Below, piece after piece: positions 6,707 to 11,848 of a stretch of DNA of 11,848 nt. The notes under the pieces were generated by a model, which searched no databases, had not been told where the DNA came from, and saw nothing but the letters and a program-made list of their open reading frames with translations. Within the stretch, counting starts at the first letter, position 1. Each line of letters opens with the position of its first letter. This DNA is from Candidatus Heimdallarchaeota archaeon (GTDB lineage Archaea; Asgardarchaeota; Heimdallarchaeia; Heimdallarchaeales; Heimdallarchaeaceae). The position numbers and the translations under genes were made by a program. The stretch lies in NCBI GenBank assembly GCA_016839985.1, contig JAEOTG010000404.1, forward strand, positions 1 to 11,848, given 5' to 3'.

Positions 6707-8737
6707 TTACTTCTTCTTTTTTTGTCTGATAATTATTGTCACAAGAGCAAATACAGAAAGAATTGGTATAGCTATGTAATATGTAAACTCTGGAGTTATT
6801 GGTGTTCCTGGAGTTGGTGTATCTATTTTAAAGTCATCATTACAATTATCTGTATCTTGGTCTGCTGGACTTCTCTGAAGTGTTTCATCTTCTCCTGTAG
6901 ATCCTCCACTCCAAGTTGTTACTCCACCAACACTACCTGATCCCCAAGCAACAGCATCTTTTAGATTATCATCAGGATCTCTTAGTATTATTACATCTCC
7001 TGTGTTTGCTAGAGCGATATCCCCTAATCCGTAATCAGCTGCAGAAACTGTTATCCCTAATGCACCCATCTCACTTACATACGTTGCACTGTCTTGTGCA
7101 AAGATAAGTATAGCTCCAGCATCAATTTGTGCGTCTTCTGGTACCTTATATTCTCCTGCATTATCTTCAAGTTTCCAATTTTCCATATATATGTCAAAAC
7201 TAAAAGCATTGTATAATTCTATGAATTCTCCGTTTGGTTCTGATGCTGCATCATATCTTACTTCTGATATAAGTAAAAACCAATCAGCAGTATTAATTAT
7301 ATTCACTTTCTTTTCGATTTCTATTGGTAATCCAACGGTTGGTGTTCCTATTACCTTTACAGTGTGAATTCCATCACTATAACCTGTAGTATCTATATTT
7401 GCACTTTCTAATCCTAAAGGATCTGACCAAGTAGCAACCTTTGTTGAATCAATAAATAATTCTCCTAAGATGTATGTGTTAATAGCAAAATTAGCTTGGA
7501 AATCAAAACTTCCATCTGCAATTCCACCTGGTTTTGGTGATACAAGAGATACAGGTTGAGTAAAACCAACAGGAGTTTCGCTGTTTGCCCAATCAAAATC
7601 AAAGACAGTTTTGAAGAACGCTGCAACATTAGTGTTTTTAACTATAGCACCAGCTTCTCTGTTGTTTACAACCGAGTTGTTAGACCAATTGATACTTGAA
7701 ACCTGTACAACTTCGTTGTCTACAGAAACATACTTGTTGTGGCAGTGTCCTAAACCTTTGAAAAATTTAACTTGAATGCCATTGTTGATGAGTGTCTCTG
7801 TAACATTTTCATTAGCTACACCTGGTTCAGGTATTAGAACTCTGATAGAAACTCCTCGCAACGCTGCATCCAAAACATCATCCAGCAAATCACAATCAAA
7901 TTTCATATATTGTAGTTCAAGATCTATAGTTGTCGTTGCATTTTTAATAAGGCTGGATAAAAGCTCATGACTATTGTCAGGTGAGAATATAGGTGTCACT
8001 TCTGCATATTCAATGAAATTTGCTGTAGTAAAAGGATGAGGGTAAGTACCTGAAGTTTCATTATCCTGAAGATCTCCATCATGCCCTATTACAGGATCAT
8101 AAAGGAATGAATAATCTGCTCCATCAGCAAGCAATACTGTTTCAAAGTATGATGCAATACTTGAATCATTAAATACAATTCCCATCTCTCTATTTGTTCT
8201 AGCTTCTGGTGCTTGAGGGATACTTGATGGTGCCCAGTTACCTGTGTATACATAAGCAACTTGACTATCAACTATCCAGAATTTTGAATGTGTATACGCA
8301 AATTGAGTTTCTTCAATCCACAACACATCTATTCCAGCATCATATAATCTCCAAGCAGCTTCTTTTGTATAATTAGTCTCATAAATGTTAACTCGTCTTT
8401 CTGAAAGTTGAACTACAACATCCACACCTCTGTCATTTGCTCTTATTAGCTCATTTACAAGTGGTTCGCTAGATAATGTATATACCTCTAAATAAAAAGA
8501 TATACGAGCTGCTTTTATGGAATCCATAACAACTTTATAAGCTGTGTCTGGACCAACAAAAATTGTAATATTTACAGTTCCCTTAAAAGTAGTGGTAGCA
8601 ATAGAATTAGAGGAATAATTATCATTTTCTATATTTTGTAAATCTAATGCAAATACATTAATATCCCTTACTAAAATACCTGAAAAAGGTATTAGTAGTA
8701 CAATTACAAGAAATGTTCTTAATATTCTTTTATTCAT
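6707..8737 (-). CDS. Secreted, membrane-anchored phospholipase D-family protein with lamin-tail domain
   Basis: Predicted extracellular phosphodiesterase (nuclease or phospholipase) of the PLD superfamily. Order in the 676 residues: a signal peptide (1-30, basic start, hydrophobic 9-22, possible cut after 'VFA'); a first PLD repeat with 'HSKFWIVD' (H150, K152, D157) and downstream 'TGNW'; a second repeat with 'HNKYVSVD' (H333, K335, D340) and 'SSINWSNNS'; an Ig-like beta region (about 395-480); a lamin-tail domain (about 486-640) starting 'LLISEVRYDAASEPNGEFIE' with later 'WKLEDNAGEY'; then 'TPEF', a hydrophobic segment (653-670) and 'RQKKKK'. The last three parts resemble a PEF-CTERM-type sorting tail. 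Both HKD motifs are intact, so one bi-lobed active site is expected. Lamin-tail domains are known in prokaryotic secreted nucleases, which favours DNA as substrate, but lipid cleavage cannot be excluded. It sits between the repair genes with its own likely promoter and terminator. Confidence 0.88.
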   Translation of the reverse strand: MNKRILRTFLVIVLLIPFSGILVRDINVFALDLQNIENDNYSSNSIATTTFKGTVNITIFVGPDTAYKVVMDSIKAARISFYLEVYTLSSEPLVNELIRANDRGVDVVVQLSERRVNIYETNYTKEAAWRLYDAGIDVLWIEETQFAYTHSKFWIVDSQVAYVYTGNWAPSSIPQAPEARTNREMGIVFNDSSIASYFETVLLADGADYSFLYDPVIGHDGDLQDNETSGTYPHPFTTANFIEYAEVTPIFSPDNSHELLSSLIKNATTTIDLELQYMKFDCDLLDDVLDAALRGVSIRVLIPEPGVANENVTETLINNGIQVKFFKGLGHCHNKYVSVDNEVVQVSSINWSNNSVVNNREAGAIVKNTNVAAFFKTVFDFDWANSETPVGFTQPVSLVSPKPGGIADGSFDFQANFAINTYILGELFIDSTKVATWSDPLGLESANIDTTGYSDGIHTVKVIGTPTVGLPIEIEKKVNIINTADWFLLISEVRYDAASEPNGEFIELYNAFSFDIYMENWKLEDNAGEYKVPEDAQIDAGAILIFAQDSATYVSEMGALGITVSAADYGLGDIALANTGDVIILRDPDDNLKDAVAWGSGSVGGVTTWSGGSTGEDETLQRSPADQDTDNCNDDFKIDTPTPGTPITPEFTYYIAIPILSVFALVTIIIRQKKKK

Positions 8738-8760
8738 AATTAAATTTAATAAAAATCATT

Positions 8761-8768
8761 AATAAATA
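8761..8768 (-). promoter_or_regulatory. Candidate TATA box for the PLD/lamin-tail gene
   Basis: The minus strand reads TATTTATT, centred about 27 bp before the ATG at 8737, the spacing expected for a leaderless archaeal transcript. The region is very AT-rich, so chance is a real alternative; a second TATA-like string (GTTTATAC) lies at 8775-8782. Confidence 0.4.
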
Positions 8769-8808
8769 CCTATCGTATAAACAAGTTTCCCCCAATCTAT
8801 ATTATATT

Positions 8809-9252
8809 TCATAAAATCAATGCTACTTTAACAACATTAGATGGTGCATTAGCTCTTTTAGCAATTCTTTTCATATATCTTAAATATTGATCAAACTCCT
8901 TTTCATTAATTTCCAATAAATTAATTAATTCTTCTTTTTTTAGATTTTCAATATTTGATATATTAACAACCTCTTTAACAAAATCCATCGGTGTCATTTT
9001 TTCTGTTACTATCTCAATTGGTTTTCCCCAAAATTGTTTCAAATAAACAATATCACTTTCATTCGCTCCTGATACGAAAATCCGCGTTTCATTATTTCTT
9101 TTTTCTTCAGTTATTTTTATTCTTGATCTGACAAAAATAAAATGACTTTCATCTGTATCATGCTGAATGACTTCAGTTTGATAATATTTCGCTATTTCTT
9201 CAAGTTGATTAAGGATTTTTTGATTATCAATTGGTTCAAAAATAGCTTTCAT
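8809..9252 (-). CDS. Uncharacterised 147-residue protein
   Basis: I do not recognise this protein. It has no signal peptide, membrane segment or cysteine, so it is probably a soluble cytosolic protein. Pattern: an N-terminal helix (about 8-25), alternating beta-like stretches ('EVIQH', 'HFIFVRSRIKI', 'TRIFVSG', 'IEIVTE') up to about residue 85, then helices (about 89-98, 104-114 and 117-134) with a basic patch 'MKRIAKRANAPSNVVKVAL'. This would fit a small alpha-beta domain followed by a helical, perhaps nucleic acid-binding, part; that is inference. It lies 70 bp after the XPD-like helicase and 71 bp before the PLD gene on the same strand. Start: ATG 9252, with a TATA-like box at leaderless distance. 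The open frame, ATG start and good packing support a real gene. Confidence 0.75.
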   Translation of the reverse strand: MKAIFEPIDNQKILNQLEEIAKYYQTEVIQHDTDESHFIFVRSRIKITEEKRNNETRIFVSGANESDIVYLKQFWGKPIEIVTEKMTPMDFVKEVVNISNIENLKKEELINLLEINEKEFDQYLRYMKRIAKRANAPSNVVKVALIL

Positions 9253-9272
9253 AATATTTCAATGCAAAAAGA

Positions 9273-9280
9273 ATATTAAA
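9273..9280 (-). promoter_or_regulatory. Candidate TATA box for the 147-residue protein gene
   Basis: The minus strand reads TTTAATAT, centred about 25 bp before the ATG at 9252. This spacing would place the transcript start within a couple of bases of the ATG. Moderate support only, because the region is AT-rich. Confidence 0.4.
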
Positions 9281-9322
9281 ATTGTTTCGATAAACAAAAG
9301 GTTTTGGGAATTTAATACTATA

Positions 9323-11476
9323 CTATGTTCTATGAAAGTTAAAAAACTTGTCAACTTTTGTAATTACATCTTCAGGTTCGGGTTGTACAACAGACATATT
9401 TTGTTTTAACCATATAGGTAAATGTTTTTTATAATAAAATCTCGCAAAACGATAATCCATTAAGACAATCGAAGCATAATCTTCTAAACTTCTAATGGGT
9501 CTTCCTGCAGCTTGAGCTGCTCTTGTTAAAGCTGGTATATTATATCCGTATTCTCTCCCTTTAGTAGGGAATTGACTTTCAAGATATTCAATACTAGCAT
9601 CTATTGTCGGACAAGGTTTAGCATAGGGAATCCCAACAATGATAACAGTGTGCATTTCACCTGAAGGATAATCACTTCCTTCGGATGATCTTCCTCCTAG
9701 AACAGAAATTAAAACTCCTCCTGATTTTTTGGATTCATTCTTGAATTTCATAATTAGCTTATCATTTTCAAGAGATGGCATGCCTTTATGTGTTGTATAA
9801 AGTGGTTTTGATATCATTCTTTCTAGTCCCATCTCCAATAAACTAGACATTACCGAATAACTAGCACAAAAAATACCAACATTCTTTGGAGTAGTTTTAA
9901 CAACTCCTTGAATGAGTTCAAGCATTTTGGAATAATTGGCGGGAATTCTATCTTCTAATTTTGATGAGAGTTTATCAACTACCAAAGTTATGTGATTTTC
10001 TTCTTTATAGGGTGAAGGTAAAGCAATACTCTCTACTTTCTTTGGATTCATTCCAACTAACGATACATAAGCTTCAATTGGGTCCAATGTACCTGAAGCA
10101 GATATAGAACAATGTACATTTGCAAGTAATTCTTCTGTTACCGATCTTGGATCAAGACAAAGTGTTAGTAATTTCGGTACTGGAGTACCTCTTTGTGTTA
10201 ATACTTTTGTAACAAAGTGTGCATAGTCATTTCTATCTTTTGTCTCAATGAAAGTAGTGAGATATCTATCTACGATTGAAATATAAGAAAAAGGAGCTCT
10301 ATTTTGTTTAACTTGTGCTCTTTTAATTTGTTCACCTAATTTAACTATAGATTTTACTAACTCTGAATCGATTTTAAGATGAGATCTTTTTTCCACTTTC
10401 TTGATGAAATCCTTTGTTTCAATTCTCATTTCATCATCATTAGCTAAATCTTCAGATTCTTTTATTAGAACAACCTCTAAAGCCTCCAATATGTCAAAAA
10501 CCTCACCCATTTTATATTTGGTAGCTTCAGATTGAGCATTACTTATAGTAGAGTTTGATAAAGTAGCACTGCTTATATCTACTGCTGTAGATGGAAGATT
10601 GTGTGCCTCATCAATTACTAGAATGATTTCAGATAATTCCTTTTCAAGACTTGTCAAAAATGAGTTCTGAATTCGAGGATTGAAAATATATTGATAACTA
10701 CATGCAACTACATCAACTTTTGCTAGTAATCTTGTTGATATCTCTAAAGGACAAACTTCTAGAGATTTACCAATTTCTAAAAGTTCATCACTGTCCAGAA
10801 CTTTCCCTTCAGTAATTGTTTTTACTTTTTCAATTATTTTTTTGTCCGATAATCTTGTAAAGAATTTACATTTTCCTTCCTCTTTCAAGAAATTACATAT
10901 TTCTGAAGCATTTCCTGAATCAAACGCGAATTTTTTTACTAATGGATGTAAACATATTTCCCTTCTACCTCGTAAAGCTATCCCTGAAACTGAGGTTAAT
11001 TGTTTAATCATATTAAGTTCTGAGATAACTCTACTCATCTGTTGATGAGTTCTGCAACAATAGACTATGGTTTTCTTTTTTTTCTTGATTATGGGTAAAA
11101 GTGAAGCAAGAATTGCTATAGTCTTGCCCACACCATTAGCTGCTTGTATAATGCTGTGGTTTTCTTGATTGCTAGCTGCATTAATAGTTTTGATAATATC
11201 TTCCTGTAAAGGTCTTACTTCAATATATGGAAAATATTGGTGCCAGGATTCTTTTGTTTCATCAATTTGAGTTTCCTTACTCCTAATTTTTTTCTCTTTG
11301 ATAATTTTCTTTGCTTTTTTTGAACCAATAGCACCTTCAATTGTATATCCACACTTAGTGCAATTTAAACTGTGAATACTAGGAACAAGTATTTTACCAC
11401 AATTGGGACAAAAAGTGAAGTCTTGTGAACTTTCTACAGCTTCCTCTCTATTATTACTACTCATTGGTTCTTGCAT
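9323..11476 (-). CDS. xpd: XPD/Rad3-family Fe-S DNA helicase with N-terminal zinc ribbon
   Basis: Predicted 5'-3' superfamily 2 DNA helicase; in eukaryotes XPD is the TFIIH repair helicase, while in archaea its exact role is less clear. Seen in the 717 residues: a zinc ribbon 'FCPNCGKIL' + 'CTKCGY' (C23, C26, C39, C42); a basic linker (52-68); Walker A 'AANGVGKT' (112-119); the Fe-S cysteines C175, C194, C203 and C242; 'DEAH' (289-292) within 'VIDEAHNLPS'; an Arch-like insertion (about 300-395); 'SASGTLDP' (459-466); motif V 'GGRSSEGSDYPSG'; and motif VI 'QAAGRPIRS' (655-663). Archaeal XPD is usually near 550-650 residues, and the extra length is the N-terminal ribbon and linker. Walker A has Asn-Gly-Val in place of the usual Thr-Gly-Ser/Thr. 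A DinG-type relative is the main alternative. ATG 11476 is given as start, but the TATA position favours Met5 (ATG 11464, 713 residues). Confidence 0.92.
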   Translation of the reverse strand: MQEPMSSNNREEAVESSQDFTFCPNCGKILVPSIHSLNCTKCGYTIEGAIGSKKAKKIIKEKKIRSKETQIDETKESWHQYFPYIEVRPLQEDIIKTINAASNQENHSIIQAANGVGKTIAILASLLPIIKKKKKTIVYCCRTHQQMSRVISELNMIKQLTSVSGIALRGRREICLHPLVKKFAFDSGNASEICNFLKEEGKCKFFTRLSDKKIIEKVKTITEGKVLDSDELLEIGKSLEVCPLEISTRLLAKVDVVACSYQYIFNPRIQNSFLTSLEKELSEIILVIDEAHNLPSTAVDISSATLSNSTISNAQSEATKYKMGEVFDILEALEVVLIKESEDLANDDEMRIETKDFIKKVEKRSHLKIDSELVKSIVKLGEQIKRAQVKQNRAPFSYISIVDRYLTTFIETKDRNDYAHFVTKVLTQRGTPVPKLLTLCLDPRSVTEELLANVHCSISASGTLDPIEAYVSLVGMNPKKVESIALPSPYKEENHITLVVDKLSSKLEDRIPANYSKMLELIQGVVKTTPKNVGIFCASYSVMSSLLEMGLERMISKPLYTTHKGMPSLENDKLIMKFKNESKKSGGVLISVLGGRSSEGSDYPSGEMHTVIIVGIPYAKPCPTIDASIEYLESQFPTKGREYGYNIPALTRAAQAAGRPIRSLEDYASIVLMDYRFARFYYKKHLPIWLKQNMSVVQPEPEDVITKVDKFFNFHRT

Positions 11477-11490
11477 CAGTCAAAGAGAAG

Positions 11491-11498
11491 TAATATAA
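11491..11498 (-). promoter_or_regulatory. Candidate TATA box for the XPD-like helicase gene
   Basis: The minus strand reads TTATATTA, centred about 19 bp from ATG 11476 but about 31 bp from the in-frame ATG 11464. With the usual archaeal spacing transcription would start near 11468, so the second Met is the more likely translation start. It partly overlaps one AAGTAAT heptamer. Confidence 0.45.
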
Positions 11499-11620
11499 GC
11501 TTTGTTAAGGGAGTATACTGAAATTAATAAAAGTGTTTTAGTGTGTTTAATTATGAAATTTCAAGATTTTTGATGTTTTTGACACGCTGAAAGTAATTGT
11601 ATAAAATATTAAACTTAAAT

Positions 11621-11640
11621 ATTACTTCTTACTAAGTAAT
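11621..11640. repeat. Inverted repeat ATTACTT-N6-AAGTAAT
   Basis: Perfect 7-bp arms (11621-11627 and 11634-11640) separated by 6 bp. Two further copies of AAGTAAT stand at 11591-11597 and 11488-11494 (the latter at the XPD promoter). The layout could be an operator for a dimeric regulator. The AT-rich background makes chance possible. Confidence 0.4.
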
Positions 11641-11703
11641 TATAGCGGAGTTGTTAGCAAACTTAACCATAAAACTAGCAATGTTTAAATAAAACGGAAA
11701 GAC

Positions 11704-11726
11704 ATGAAACAATTCAAGGGTTTCAT
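11704..11726. repeat. Inverted repeat ATGAAAC-N9-GTTTCAT
   Basis: Perfect 7-bp arms at 11704-11710 and 11720-11726 with a 9-base spacer. A TTTAAATA string lies just upstream (11684-11691) and another small stem follows at 11732-11749. It could be a hairpin in a small RNA or a protein-binding site; no function is shown. Confidence 0.4.
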
Positions 11727-11731
11727 CTTAA

Positions 11732-11749
11732 AGGGTTTAAAAAAACTCT
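11732..11749. repeat. Small inverted repeat AGGGTTT-N4-AAACTCT
   Basis: Seven-base arms around four A, pairing fully as RNA if one G-U pair is allowed. It stands 5 bases after the preceding inverted repeat, so the two could form tandem hairpins if transcribed. Weak on its own. Confidence 0.3.
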
Positions 11750-11781
11750 AATCTTTCAAGATAACATTGCTTAGAAAAAGG

Positions 11782-11789
11782 CTATAAAA
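11782..11789 (+). promoter_or_regulatory. TATA box for the right-edge gene
   Basis: The plus strand reads CTATAAAA, preceded by the purine-rich AGAAAAAGG, which could serve as a TFB recognition element. It is centred about 27 bp before ATG 11813, ideal for a leaderless archaeal transcript. Confidence 0.6.
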
Positions 11790-11812
11790 TCCAGTCTGGT
11801 TGGGCAAGCTTA

Positions 11813-11848
11813 ATGACTCAAGAAAATAAAAGACAAATAGACGAATTG
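11813..11848 (+). CDS. Start of an unidentified rightward gene (partial)
   Basis: An ATG at 11813 opens a frame that reads MTQENKRQIDEL up to the window edge, exactly 12 codons with no stop. Support comes from the well-placed TATA box 27 bp upstream and from the otherwise empty divergent spacer. Twelve residues are too few to name the product; the polar start suggests a cytosolic protein rather than a secreted one. Confidence 0.5.
   Translation, partial: MTQENKRQIDEL

Larger units (their letters stand above)
11477..11812. other. Divergent intergenic region (336 bp)
   Basis: AT-rich spacer between the leftward XPD gene and a rightward gene at the window edge. It holds TATA-like boxes for both genes, four copies of the heptamer AAGTAAT/ATTACTT (11488, 11591, 11621, 11634), two small hairpin-forming inverted repeats (11704-11726 and 11732-11749), and a TTTAAATA string at 11684-11691. 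No tRNA, rRNA or convincing box C/D RNA was seen. A 15-codon frame (11704-11751) is present but not supported as a gene. Confidence 0.6.

Noticed and set aside
6722..7107. Open frames on plus opposite the PLD/lamin-tail gene
   Set aside because: They are low-complexity Cys/Ser- or Leu/His-rich translations antisense to a clear domain-bearing gene, with no promoter or family match.
2889..11476. Minus-strand series from XPD to priS as one defence or repair operon
   Set aside because: The XPD, 147-residue, PLD and dinB genes each have their own TATA-like box, gaps are 62-71 bp, and an oligo-T run follows the PLD gene, so a single operon is unlikely; only dinB-priL-priS is tight enough.
11560..11600. 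Possible box C/D guide RNA (TTGATGTT ... CTGA)
   Set aside because: The C box does not match RTGATGA and the distance to the CTGA is too short for a normal guide; no C'/D' pair is seen.
11704..11751. 15-codon frame encoding a cationic amphipathic peptide (MKQFKGFILKGLKKL)
   Set aside because: It is attractive as a small peptide gene, but the nearest TATA-like box is only about 16 bp upstream, which would put transcript start inside the frame, and the sequence coincides with inverted repeats.
1..11848. CRISPR array, insertion sequence, tRNA or rRNA
   Set aside because: No regularly spaced direct repeats, transposase-like frames, terminal inverted repeats or tRNA cloverleaf sequence were seen on reading either strand.

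Overview
This AT-rich window is archaeal chromosomal DNA. The evidence is an archaeal-type alanyl-tRNA synthetase with an N-terminal zinc motif, a two-subunit archaeal/eukaryotic primase (priL-priS), a Dpo4/DinB-type polymerase ending in a PCNA-binding peptide, an XPD-family Fe-S helicase, and TATA-like boxes about 25-33 bp upstream of start codons with almost no leader. The fusions and the lamin-tail protein would suit an Asgard or other low-GC uncultivated archaeon. That placement is inference; nothing here fixes the taxon.

Layout, left to right. Bases 1-1571 (minus) hold the N-terminal ~523 residues of alaS, cut by the window edge. It is divergent from an Eis-like N-acetyltransferase (1672-2859, plus). 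The acetyltransferase converges on a long minus-strand series that reads, in transcription order from right to left: XPD-like helicase (11476-9323), an unrecognised 147-residue protein (9252-8809), a secreted phospholipase D-family protein with a lamin-tail domain and C-terminal anchor (8737-6707), dinB (6644-5514), priL (5475-4090) and priS (4112-2889). At the right edge a 336-bp divergent intergenic region carries small inverted repeats and a good promoter for a rightward gene, of which only 12 codons are visible.

Most of the window is information processing. XPD would unwind DNA for repair, DinB would bypass lesions, and PriL-PriS would make primers. dinB, priL and priS are tightly packed (38-bp gap, then a 23-bp overlap) and probably co-transcribed, which would link translesion synthesis and repriming at stalled forks. 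The helicase, the 147-residue protein, the PLD gene and dinB each have their own candidate TATA box, so the minus-strand series is probably several transcription units.

The points most worth a second look are: a TFS/RPB9-like zinc ribbon fused to the N-terminus of XPD; the PLD nuclease/lipase plus lamin-tail fusion with a PEF-like C-terminal sorting signal; a second CxxC...CxxC module inside PriS; the uncharacterised 147-residue protein between repair genes; and the structured divergent intergenic region. I saw no CRISPR array, transposon, tRNA or rRNA, and no clear novel multi-gene defence system.
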